64,000 nucleotides of DNA, from contig NZ_JAMXSF010000021.1 of the NCBI RefSeq assembly GCF_024124545.1, positions 1-64,000 on the forward strand, in the 5' to 3' direction. Both the position numbers and the translations under genes were made by a program. Position 1 is the first letter of the stretch. Each line of letters begins with the position of its first letter. This DNA comes from Pseudoalteromonas sp. XMcav2-N. Lineage in GTDB: Bacteria; Pseudomonadota; Gammaproteobacteria; Enterobacterales; Alteromonadaceae. Under the pieces are notes generated by a model. It saw only the letters and a list, made by a program, of their open reading frames with translations, did not search any database and was not told the DNA's origin. Positions 8,135-16,010 of the stretch are shown here, one piece after another.

Positions 8135-8812
8135 ATGCTGACGTTGCATATTATTGCTGGGTCATTTTTATTGTTGTTTGGCATAGGCGCGTTGAGTTTT
8201 GCCAAAGGAACGACCAGGCACAGATGGTCCGGAAATCTATTTTTCTTATCCATGTTAGTCATGGCAGGCAGTGCTGCATTCTTTAACGGTGGCCTGACGA
8301 TGGCGTTACTAACCTTGTACTATGGCTCAACAGCCTGGGCGGTTGTGTTGAGGAAAGAGCGCTCAGTGGGCGCTTTCGAGTTCATTGCAATGCTGGTGAT
8401 TATCTACATCAGCTTTGACTTGTTTTACTTCGTTTATAATGCCACAGAGCTTTCGGCGACTTTCAAATTCATATTTACCCTTCATGCAATGATTGCCGCG
8501 ATCGCTGCGTGTCTGGATGCCAAAATGATATTGAGTGGTGGACTCAGCGGCAAGCACCGTATGGTCAGACATACGTGGAGAGCGTGTTTTGCGTTATTAG
8601 GCGCTGTGATGTCTTTCTCGGCTAATACATCAGACAGTTGGCCTGATTTCATAGACAGTAATGCGCTAATATATCTGATGATAGGTGTGCTTTTCTACTG
8701 GGTGATCAGGGTCTTGTTCACCAACTGGTATAATCAAATCACAGATGTGCTGGGCAGCAGTGTGTTGCTCACAAGACTTATGATGCTCATGCGACCAGCA
8801 AACAGCAAATAA
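8135..8812 (+). CDS. Multi-pass inner-membrane protein, unassigned
   Basis: A 225-aa integral membrane protein with about six or seven hydrophobic helices. The start (LHIIAGSFLLLFGIGALSFA, with a following KGTTRHRWSGN) and a second histidine helix (FTLHAMIAAIAACLDA) resemble predicted membrane proteins of the COG5395/DUF2306 type, but the match is by eye only. The strong AAGGAGG ribosome-binding site 8 bp before the ATG fixes the start. It stands alone between lldP and nth. Function unknown. Confidence 0.7.
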   Translation: MLTLHIIAGSFLLLFGIGALSFAKGTTRHRWSGNLFFLSMLVMAGSAAFFNGGLTMALLTLYYGSTAWAVVLRKERSVGAFEFIAMLVIIYISFDLFYFVYNATELSATFKFIFTLHAMIAAIAACLDAKMILSGGLSGKHRMVRHTWRACFALLGAVMSFSANTSDSWPDFIDSNALIYLMIGVLFYWVIRVLFTNWYNQITDVLGSSVLLTRLMMLMRPANSK

Positions 8813-8870
8813 TGTGAGTGGCAGTGATGCGAGGTGGGCTTGGAGTTGTGCCCACTGTGTAGCAAGTTAT

Positions 8871-9503
8871 TTACTCTGTTTTCTCTTTAAATTCGCACAA
8901 ATCTTCAATGATACAGCTGCCACATTTGGGCTTGCGCGCGGTACACACGTAGCGGCCCAGCAAAATCAGCCAGTGGTGTACGTCAACTTTGAATTCTTTG
9001 GGGACTACCTTTTCGAGCTTTTCTTCAACCGCGACTACGTCTTTACCCATGGCAAATTTGGTGCGGTTTGACACGCGAAAGATGTGTGTGTCTACGGCGA
9101 TAGTAGGCCAGCCGAAGGCACAATTAAGCACCACATTAGCGGTCTTACGACCCACGCCGGGCAGGGCTTCCAGCGCTTCGCGATTCTCTGGGACCTCGCC
9201 ACCATGCTGTTCCATCAGGATATGGCACATCTTGTAGACGTTATTGGCTTTGGAATTAAATAAGCCGATGGTTTTGATGTAGTCCCTCAGGCCATCCACA
9301 CCCAGATCAATAATCCCCTGTGGTGTGTTAGCTACGGGGAACAACTTACGGGTGGCTTTATTCACACTCACGTCTGTGGCCTGGGCTGATAAAGTGACGG
9401 CGACCAGCAGCTCGAATGGTGAGGTATATTCCAGTTCAGTCTCCGGGTTAGGGTTGTCATCCCGCAGACGGGTGAGAATTTCGAGTCGTTTTGCTTTATT
9501 CAT
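8871..9503 (-). CDS. nth: Endonuclease III
   Basis: A 210-aa base-excision repair DNA glycosylase/AP lyase that removes oxidised pyrimidines. It shows the helix-hairpin-helix LPGVGRKTANVV containing the catalytic lysine, the catalytic aspartate in VDTHIFRV, and the C-terminal 4Fe-4S loop with spacing C-x6-C-x2-C-x5-C (CTARKPKCGSC, then IIEDLC). The length matches E. coli Nth (211 aa). It lies 68 bp downstream of rsxE in the same direction, the rsx-nth arrangement of E. coli, so read-through from the rsx operon is likely. Confidence 0.97.
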   Translation of the reverse strand: MNKAKRLEILTRLRDDNPNPETELEYTSPFELLVAVTLSAQATDVSVNKATRKLFPVANTPQGIIDLGVDGLRDYIKTIGLFNSKANNVYKMCHILMEQHGGEVPENREALEALPGVGRKTANVVLNCAFGWPTIAVDTHIFRVSNRTKFAMGKDVVAVEEKLEKVVPKEFKVDVHHWLILLGRYVCTARKPKCGSCIIEDLCEFKEKTE

Positions 9504-9571
9504 AGTACTGACTTACTTGCTGTTGATCCTATCTGAGCTCAATGGGAGAGTGACGGCTCTCCCACTGCGCG

Positions 9572-10270
9572 TTAATCTAAGCTGGTGACCCGAGCTCGGG
9601 GGGCTTTTTCCGGGCTGGCGACGGGCTCAGCCTGGGCCTCTTTACGTGCATCAATATAGTTTTTGGCAGCAATGATTAAGCCTAACCCTAAAAAAGCACC
9701 AGGCGGTAGAATCGCCACCAGAAACTGACTGTCGAACTCTATGACTTCGATGCGTAATGCGGTTGCCCAGTCACCCAGTAACAGGTTAGCGCCATCAAAC
9801 AGCGTGCCCTGACCAATCAGCTCACGCATGGCACCCAGCAATACCAGTACAGCACCAAACCCCAGACCCATCATGATCCCATCCCAGGCTGATAACAGTG
9901 GCGTATTTTTTGAGGCATAGGCTTCAGCCCGGCCGATGATGGCACAGTTGGTCACAATCAGCGGAATAAAGATCCCAAGTGACTGGTACAGACCGAAAGT
10001 GTAAGCATTCATCAGCAGCTGCACTATGGTTACAAAGGCGGCGATGATCATCACAAATACTGGGATCCGAATGTCTTTAGGTACCCAGTTTCGCACGACG
10101 GAAACCGTGACATTGGATCCAACCAATACCAGCAAAGTTGCCAGCCCCAGACCCAAAGCGTTGGTTATCGTGCTGGTGACGGCCAGCAACGGACACAGGC
10201 CCAGCAGCTGTACCAGTGCCGGGTTATTCTTCCACATACCTTCATGGGCGAGTTGTTTAAATTCACTCAT
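9572..10270 (-). CDS. rsxE: Electron transport complex subunit RsxE
   Basis: A 232-aa polytopic membrane subunit of the Rnf/Rsx ferredoxin:NAD-type electron-transport complex, which in E. coli reduces SoxR. Motifs: VQLLGLCPLLAVTSTITNAL, IPLIVTNCAIIGRAEA and GAMRELIGQGTLFDGA, typical of the RnfA/RnfE/NqrD family, with about six membrane helices. I use the internal ATG at 10270 (MSEFKQLAHEG) with GGAG upstream, as in homologues. It overlaps the end of rsxG by 8 bp, implying translational coupling. Confidence 0.96.
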   Translation of the reverse strand: MSEFKQLAHEGMWKNNPALVQLLGLCPLLAVTSTITNALGLGLATLLVLVGSNVTVSVVRNWVPKDIRIPVFVMIIAAFVTIVQLLMNAYTFGLYQSLGIFIPLIVTNCAIIGRAEAYASKNTPLLSAWDGIMMGLGFGAVLVLLGAMRELIGQGTLFDGANLLLGDWATALRIEVIEFDSQFLVAILPPGAFLGLGLIIAAKNYIDARKEAQAEPVASPEKAPRARVTSLD

Positions 10271-10904
10271 CGATGGTCTCCTGACAGTGGTTTGGCTCTG
10301 CGAACAGCGCATCAAAGTGGCTGCGAGCATACCAGGCTGCAACATTGACGCTCTGCACTACGGCGCGTGGTGTAATTGTTGCGCCGGTGAATTGGTCGAA
10401 CTGCCCGCCATCTTTTTGTACATTGAAAGCGGGGTCTTGCTCCTGAGTCACGGTCGTTCCACTGAAACGGGTGATCCAGTCAGATTTGGCCAGTTCTACT
10501 TTATCACCAAGCCCGGGAGTTTCCTCGTGGCGAGTAACCCGCACACCGGCAATTTCACCGGTGTTATAGACCGCGCTCAGTATGTCGATGTTACCGCTAT
10601 AGCCACGTGGTGTGATATGTTGCACCAGCAAGGCGACGGGCTCACCCTGTAAGCGCGCGCGGTAGATAATATGCGGGCCATTGGGGCCAAGCTCAGGGGC
10701 ATCACTTAAAGTACAATCCAGGTAAAGCTCGTTGTCGTATTGCGCCTTTGGTATGACCTGGGTCAATACGCGCATTAGGTGGCGTTGTTCCTGTTTGGCA
10801 ATTTCAGGTGCAGTAAAGGTTTGTACCAGTGCAACACTGCCGGTGGTTGCCAGTGCAAAGGCGGTCAGGATCAGGCCGTTCTTTTTCATCGATGACAGGA
10901 TCAT
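10263..10904 (-). CDS. rsxG: Electron transport complex subunit RsxG
   Basis: A 213-aa periplasm-facing subunit anchored by one N-terminal helix (GLILTAFALATTGSVALV). The FMN-binding motif FTGATITPRAV near residues 171-181 carries the threonine that is covalently flavinylated in RnfG and NqrC. The start ATG at 10904 overlaps the rsxD stop as ATGA. A second in-frame ATG 15 bp later (MKKNG) is also possible and closer to the E. coli N-terminus. Confidence 0.96.
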   Translation of the reverse strand: MILSSMKKNGLILTAFALATTGSVALVQTFTAPEIAKQEQRHLMRVLTQVIPKAQYDNELYLDCTLSDAPELGPNGPHIIYRARLQGEPVALLVQHITPRGYSGNIDILSAVYNTGEIAGVRVTRHEETPGLGDKVELAKSDWITRFSGTTVTQEQDPAFNVQKDGGQFDQFTGATITPRAVVQSVNVAAWYARSHFDALFAEPNHCQETIDE

Positions 10905-11959
10905 GAGCTTGCTCCATGCCCGTAAGTACGAGGCTGCGTATAGTAATCAATCAAAGGTACCGCCATGTTCATGATCAGCACGGCAAAAGCGACGGCATCC
11001 GGGTAGCCACCAAAGTGGCGGATCAGATAAACCAGCAGGCCAATCAGCGCACCATAAATTAAACGGCCGCGGTTGGTGGTACTGGCCGATACCGGATCGG
11101 TGGCAATAAAAAACGCCCCCAGCATAGTTGCACCACTGAGCAGGTGGAACAGCGTACCTGCCTGGGTTGCAGGTGACACAACATAGCCAATGCCGCTGCA
11201 CACCGCCAGGGTCACGATAAAAGCCACTGGGATATGCCAGTTAATGACTTTGGTTTTTAGCAGGTACAAACCACCCAAAAGATAGGCCAGGTTCACCCAC
11301 TGCCAGCCTTGTCCGGCATAGTCGCCGAACGCGACGTTATCAGTGGCTTCTGAGACAGTCAGATTTTGTGATACGGCCGTTTTTACATGGTCCAGCGGTG
11401 TGGCTGAGGTGGTGCCATCAATTACCTGACGCGCTTCTGCCAGCGGGACGCCCGACAGGGTTTGCTCGGTAAAAATGAGCGTCAGTTGATCAAAAGCGGA
11501 CAGCGGCGTTGCCTGTATTTCGGTGATGGGGGTCCAGCTGGTCATTTGCACCGGAAATGAGATCAACAGCAACACATAAGCGGCCATAGCAGGGTTGAAC
11601 AGATTGAAACCCAGCCCGCCATAAAGCTGTTTAACAATCGCAATGGCGAACACACAACCAATTACGGTGACCCACCAGGGGGCCAGAGGCGGAATGCTCA
11701 CAGCAAGCAGTACGGCAGTCAGCCAGGCACTGCCATCACTGAGTATTGGCCACACGGGGCGATTGCGCAGTTTCATCATCGCGGCTTCGGTCGCGCTGAC
11801 CGTTAACAGTGCCAGCAAGAGCTGAAACAGGGTGCCGGGGCCGAAAAAGTAACTTTGTAGCAGAATGCCCGGGATACAGGCGGCGATAACCGTCAGCATC
11901 AGACGGCTGAGGGTTTTGTGGCTGTGGTTGTGGGGCGATGAAGCCATGGTTAATTTCAT
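10901..11959 (-). CDS. rsxD: Electron transport complex subunit RsxD
   Basis: A 352-aa polytopic subunit homologous to RnfD/NqrB. Multiple membrane helices surround the covalent-FMN motif SGATMLGAFFIATDPVSA (about residues 278-295), and the family motif GGLGFNLFNPAMAAYV is present. The ATG at 11959 overlaps the rsxC stop as ATGA; an alternative in-frame ATG lies 12 bp further in. Fourth gene of the rsxABCDGE operon. Confidence 0.96.
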   Translation of the reverse strand: MKLTMASSPHNHSHKTLSRLMLTVIAACIPGILLQSYFFGPGTLFQLLLALLTVSATEAAMMKLRNRPVWPILSDGSAWLTAVLLAVSIPPLAPWWVTVIGCVFAIAIVKQLYGGLGFNLFNPAMAAYVLLLISFPVQMTSWTPITEIQATPLSAFDQLTLIFTEQTLSGVPLAEARQVIDGTTSATPLDHVKTAVSQNLTVSEATDNVAFGDYAGQGWQWVNLAYLLGGLYLLKTKVINWHIPVAFIVTLAVCSGIGYVVSPATQAGTLFHLLSGATMLGAFFIATDPVSASTTNRGRLIYGALIGLLVYLIRHFGGYPDAVAFAVLIMNMAVPLIDYYTQPRTYGHGASS

Positions 11960-14691
11960 GACGGATCATTTCCTTCTTGGTCTTCGGCTGCGGCCTGCTT
12001 TTTTGCTTTTGCGCGTGCAACAGCGGCTTTAATCGCAGCCTGACGTTTTTCTTCGGCGCTAAGCGGCGCTTCATGAGTGCTTTGCAGGGCGTCGACAGGT
12101 TCTGCATCTGTTTGTTGCTCGGCTTCTTTGGCAGCTTTCTTTGCCTTAGCACGGGTAATCGCAGCAGCGACGGCGGCCTTGCGCGGGTCTTCCGGCTCAG
12201 CAGAGGTTTCGGCAGGTTCAGCGTCTGTTTGTTGCTCGGCTTCTTTGGCGGCTTTCTTCGCCTTGGCACGGGCAATCGCAGCAGCGACAGCGGCCTTGCG
12301 AGGATCTTCCGGCTCAGCAGAGGTTTCGGCAGGTTCAGCGTCTGTTTGCTGCTCGGCTTCTTTGGCGGCTTTCTTTGCCTTAGCGCGGGCAATGGCAGCT
12401 GCAACGGCGGCCTTGCGAGGATCTTCTGGCTCAGCAGAAGTTTCGGCAGGTTCAGCGTCTGTTGATTGCTCGGTTTCTTTAGCGGCTTTCTTTGCCTTAG
12501 CACGGGCAATTGCAGCTGCAACAGCGGCCTTACGGGGATCCTCCGGTTCAGCATCTGTACCGGCCGACTCAGAGTCTGCTTGCTGCTCGGCCTCTTTGGC
12601 GGCTTTCTTCGCCTTAGCACGGGCAATGGCAGCTGCAACGGCGGCCTTGCGAGGATCTTCTGGCTCAGCAGAAGTTTCGGCAGGTTCAGCGTCTGTTGAT
12701 TGCTCGGTTTCTTTAGCGGCTTTCTTTGCCTTAGCACGGGCAATTGCAGCGGCAACAGCAGCCTTGCGAGGATCGCTGTCTGCCTCGTCGCTTTGTTGTT
12801 GCGCTGGCTGATCATCCTGTTGCGCCGCTTTTTTGGCTTTAGCACGTGCTATTGCGGCAGCAACAGCGGCTTTACGCGGATCCTCTGCAGTGACAGCTGA
12901 AGAGTCAGTCGCGTCATTTTGTTGTGCTGCTTTTTTAGCTTTAGCCCTTGCTATGGCGGCGGCAACGGCATCTTTGCGTGAGCCTTCTCCGCCGGCATGC
13001 ATCTCAGGTGCAGCTTGTGCGTCTTTTTCTGCTTTGTACTGACGCGCTTTTTCTTTGCGCTTAGCACGCTCCAGTGCCACTTCTGAATTGTCCGGCTCCA
13101 GCGTGCCATCGGCCGCTTTTTTGGCTTTGGCCCGCTCAATCGCGGCTTGTACAGCAGACTGGCTGTCTTTTTTCTGTTTGACGCGCTCCATTGCGGCGCT
13201 GACTTTATCGCTTTGCTCTGCACTGCGGGTACTGCTGCGAGCTGAACGCTTATGACGATTCTGACGTTCTTCCTGCTCCCGCTCGAGTCGCTCTTTGCGT
13301 GCCTCAAAGCGTTCTTTAGCACGCTCCGCCTTCACTTTTTCGAGCTTTTGTTCGCGGATCTCGGCCTTGGCAACCCGGTAATATTGCACCAGCGGAATTT
13401 CACTCGGACAAACATAGGCGCAAGCACCACACTCAATACAGTCGAACAAATTATGTTCTTCCAGTTTGTCATACTCTTTGCCTTTGGCGAACCACTGCAG
13501 TTGTTGTGGCAGCAGGGTTTGCGGACAGGCATCGGCACAAGCGCTACAACGAATACATGCCTGTTCGGAGCCGGCAACGGCCAGCTCCTGATTATCCGGT
13601 GCCAGAATACAGTTGGTGGTTTTTACGACTGGAATTCGCACTGTTGGCAGGGTAAAGCCCATCATAGGACCACCCATGATAACACGCTGTTCTGCCACAG
13701 GTTCAAAGCCCTGGCAAGTAAGTAAGTGCTTAATCTCTGTGCCCAGCAGTGCCCAGACATTTTGTGGTGTCTGGATGGTGTTTCCGGTCACAGTTACCAC
13801 GCGCTCAATCAGCGGTTTGCCTTTGCATACGGCTTCACTGACGGCAAACAAAGTACCAACATTCTGTACCAAGACGCCAACATCGGCAGGTATTCCGCCA
13901 CTGGGGACTTCTTTAGAGGTCAATACCTGGATCAATTGTTTCTCACCGCCCGAGGGGTATTTAACCGGCAGGCCACGGATCAGGATTTTGCTATTGTGAG
14001 CGGCCGCCGCGGTCATCGCCTGAATAGCCTCAGGTTTGTTGGTTTCAATACCAACCAGCACATATTCCGGGCTTAGCAGGTGCTGCATGATCTCTATGCC
14101 CTGCACAATTTGCTCGGCATGTTCGCGCATGAGCAGATCATCTGCGGTGATGTAAGGCTCGCACTCAACGCCGTTGACCACTAAAAATTCAACAGGTTTA
14201 TGCTTTGCGCTGTCGGCTTTGACATAGGTTGGAAAACCCGCACCGCCCATTCCGGCAATACCGGCATGGTGAATAATGTCGATCAAGGCCTGGTTATCGA
14301 GCTGGGTGTAGTCCGAAACCGGACAAAGTTCACACCAGCTGTCCTCTCCGTCTGGCGTGAGTACGATACTCAATTCAGGTAAAGCGGAAGGGTGTGCTGA
14401 AGGCATAGGTTTGATGTCACTGATCACCCCAGAAGTTGGAGCATGCACAGGCAAAGACCAGTTTGCGCCCGGGCGGGTCAATGCCTGACCTTTTAGTACG
14501 CTGTCCCCTTTATTTACCAGCAGCTGACCGTTGGCTCCAATATGTTGTTTCAGAGGTAGTACCAGATAGTCGGGCAGGGGAATACGACCAATACTCGCCT
14601 GATTTGACACAGATTTTTGCTCCGGTGGATGAATGCCGCCGGGAAACTGCCACAATTTACCGTGTTCAATTTGCTCAAGTAAAGTTTCCAC
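11956..14691 (-). CDS. rsxC: Electron transport complex subunit RsxC with long repeat tail
   Basis: A 911-aa peripheral membrane subunit with the NADH- and FMN-binding domain (GMGGAGFPTYVK near residue 148) and two 4Fe-4S clusters, CIRCSACADACP near 377 and CIECGACAYVCP near 416. Residues from about 445 form a charged Ala/Lys/Arg/Glu-rich tail. It includes about six near-identical 39-residue repeats (DPRKAAVAAAIARAKAKKAA plus an acidic linker). A repeat tail is known for gammaproteobacterial RsxC, but the copy number here makes this protein much longer than E. coli RsxC (740 aa). The tail is probably a helical, possibly membrane-surface or scaffold, extension (inference). The ATG is at 14691, 10 bp after the rsxB stop. 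Confidence 0.95.
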   Translation of the reverse strand: METLLEQIEHGKLWQFPGGIHPPEQKSVSNQASIGRIPLPDYLVLPLKQHIGANGQLLVNKGDSVLKGQALTRPGANWSLPVHAPTSGVISDIKPMPSAHPSALPELSIVLTPDGEDSWCELCPVSDYTQLDNQALIDIIHHAGIAGMGGAGFPTYVKADSAKHKPVEFLVVNGVECEPYITADDLLMREHAEQIVQGIEIMQHLLSPEYVLVGIETNKPEAIQAMTAAAAHNSKILIRGLPVKYPSGGEKQLIQVLTSKEVPSGGIPADVGVLVQNVGTLFAVSEAVCKGKPLIERVVTVTGNTIQTPQNVWALLGTEIKHLLTCQGFEPVAEQRVIMGGPMMGFTLPTVRIPVVKTTNCILAPDNQELAVAGSEQACIRCSACADACPQTLLPQQLQWFAKGKEYDKLEEHNLFDCIECGACAYVCPSEIPLVQYYRVAKAEIREQKLEKVKAERAKERFEARKERLEREQEERQNRHKRSARSSTRSAEQSDKVSAAMERVKQKKDSQSAVQAAIERAKAKKAADGTLEPDNSEVALERAKRKEKARQYKAEKDAQAAPEMHAGGEGSRKDAVAAAIARAKAKKAAQQNDATDSSAVTAEDPRKAAVAAAIARAKAKKAAQQDDQPAQQQSDEADSDPRKAAVAAAIARAKAKKAAKETEQSTDAEPAETSAEPEDPRKAAVAAAIARAKAKKAAKEAEQQADSESAGTDAEPEDPRKAAVAAAIARAKAKKAAKETEQSTDAEPAETSAEPEDPRKAAVAAAIARAKAKKAAKEAEQQTDAEPAETSAEPEDPRKAAVAAAIARAKAKKAAKEAEQQTDAEPAETSAEPEDPRKAAVAAAITRAKAKKAAKEAEQQTDAEPVDALQSTHEAPLSAEEKRQAAIKAAVARAKAKKQAAAEDQEGNDPS
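12100..12780 (-). repeat. 117-bp tandem repeats in the 3' part of rsxC
   Basis: The landmark encoding EDPRK recurs at about 12182, 12299, 12416, 12533, 12650 and 12767, exactly 117 bp apart, so each unit is 39 codons. Units differ by only a few bases, mostly synonymous or in the acidic linker (EPAETSAEPE versus ESAGTDAEPE). Diverged units continue to about 12960. Because 117 is divisible by 3, unit gain or loss would keep the frame. Confidence 0.95.
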
Positions 14692-14700
14692 TTAAACCTC

Positions 14701-15255
14701 TTAGTCGATTTGCTTTACAGGAATGGCATCAATTTGCCATTTCCAGGTTTGGACGGTTTGTGCCACCGGGATCATATCAATACAATCGACAGGGCAGGGG
14801 TCAACACACAGGTCGCAACCGGTGCACTCGTCTGCAATGACGGTATGCATTTGGCGGGTCGCGCCGACGATGGCATCAACCGGACAGGCCTGAATACACT
14901 TAGTGCAACCAATGCACTCATCTTCGCGTATATAGGCAACCTTCTTAATGGGCTCTGCTTCTTCACCCCCGGCCAGAGGCTTGGCCTCAACGCCCATTAA
15001 ATCGGCCAGTTTTTTCACCGTTGCCTCGCCACCAGGTGGACATTTATTTACGTCATCACCATTCGCAATCGCTTCTGCATAGGGGCGACAACCGGGGTAG
15101 CCACACTGACCACATTGTGTTTGTGGCAAGATGGCATCTACCTGATCAACAATCGGGTTGCTTTCAACCCGGTACTTTACGGCGGCGTAGCCGAGAATAA
15201 GGCCAAAAGCCAGCGCCAGTGCGCCGATGGCAATTAGTGCATAAAACAGTGTCAT
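14701..15255 (-). CDS. rsxB: Electron transport complex subunit RsxB
   Basis: A 184-aa iron-sulfur subunit. An N-terminal membrane helix (LFYALIAIGALALAFGLILG) is followed by the Fe-S-domain motif CGQCGYPGCRPYAEAI with a fourth cysteine in NKCPPGG. Two ferredoxin-type 4Fe-4S motifs come next, CIGCTKCIQACPVDAI and CTGCDLCVDPCPVDCI. It passes electrons between RsxC and the membrane subunits. It is one base from the end of rsxA in the same operon. Confidence 0.97.
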   Translation of the reverse strand: MTLFYALIAIGALALAFGLILGYAAVKYRVESNPIVDQVDAILPQTQCGQCGYPGCRPYAEAIANGDDVNKCPPGGEATVKKLADLMGVEAKPLAGGEEAEPIKKVAYIREDECIGCTKCIQACPVDAIVGATRQMHTVIADECTGCDLCVDPCPVDCIDMIPVAQTVQTWKWQIDAIPVKQID

Positions 15256-15256
15256 C

Positions 15257-15838
15257 TTAGAACTTCACCAATCCAGAAAAACCCATAAAGGCCAGCGACA
15301 TCAGTCCGGCTGTGATCATGGCAATTGAGGCACCTTTAAACGGTACCGGTACATCCGCGACGGCCAGACGTTCTCTCAGTGCGGCAAACAAGACCAGCAC
15401 CAGTGAAAAGCCAACGGCAGCACCAAACCCATACACCGCCGAACCAATGAAGGTGTGGTCATTTTTGATGTTGAGCAGCGCAACCCCTAACACCGCGCAG
15501 TTGGTGGTGATAAGCGGCAGGAAAATACCGAGCAGGCGGTATAAGGTTGGACTGGTCTTACGCACGACCATCTCTGTAAACTGCACAACCACAGCAATCA
15601 CCAAAATAAAGCTCATGGTGCGCAGGAAGGTGAGATCCAGTGGCAGCAAAATGTATTGATTGACCAGGTAGCTGGTGACAGAAGCCAACGTCAGAACGAA
15701 GGTGGTCGCGAGTGACATACCAATAGCGGTTTCGAGTTTGCCCGAGACACCCATAAACGGGCACAAGCCGAGGAATTGCACCAATACAAAGTTATTTACC
15801 AGCACTGTGCCAATAAGCAACAGAATATACTCTGTCAT
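15257..15838 (-). CDS. rsxA: Electron transport complex subunit RsxA
   Basis: A 193-aa, six-helix membrane subunit of the RnfA/NqrE family, first gene of the operon. The family motifs VLVNNFVLVQFLGLCPFMGV, LPLITTNCAVLGVAL and FAALRERLAVADVP are clear. Its length equals that of E. coli RsxA (193 aa). The operon promoter must lie in the roughly 170 bp between it and the next gene to the right. Confidence 0.97.
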   Translation of the reverse strand: MTEYILLLIGTVLVNNFVLVQFLGLCPFMGVSGKLETAIGMSLATTFVLTLASVTSYLVNQYILLPLDLTFLRTMSFILVIAVVVQFTEMVVRKTSPTLYRLLGIFLPLITTNCAVLGVALLNIKNDHTFIGSAVYGFGAAVGFSLVLVLFAALRERLAVADVPVPFKGASIAMITAGLMSLAFMGFSGLVKF

Positions 15839-15970
15839 GCTTGCCCCTTAGTGTGAATGAATTTACAGAGAACCAGAATAGACTGAGAATTCTAACAATT
15901 TCGGGCTTGAGATCACAGCATTTAGCCGGGAGAGAGGGGGGAAAGTTTGTTAAAAATGGCTAGTAAAGTT

Positions 15971-16001
15971 GACAATAGGGCGACAGGTTCGCCCTATTGT
16001 C
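15971..16001. terminator. Long perfect hairpin after the GGDEF-EAL gene
   Basis: A 13-bp perfect stem, GACAATAGGGCGA and its complement, around a 5-nt loop (CAGGT), lies 9 bp beyond the stop of the gene at 16011-17954. There is no clean T-run on either side, so it may be a weak or Rho-assisted terminator or an RNA-stabilising stem. Confidence 0.55.
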
Positions 16002-16010
16002 ATCAGAGTA

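Noticed and set aside
11736..12845. Long open frames on both strands and other frames through the 3' part of rsxC, some with repeat-like proteins
   Set aside because: The 117-bp repeat has a period divisible by three and high GC, so frames stay open in parallel. Only the minus-strand rsxC frame has domain motifs, the operon overlaps and a proper start.
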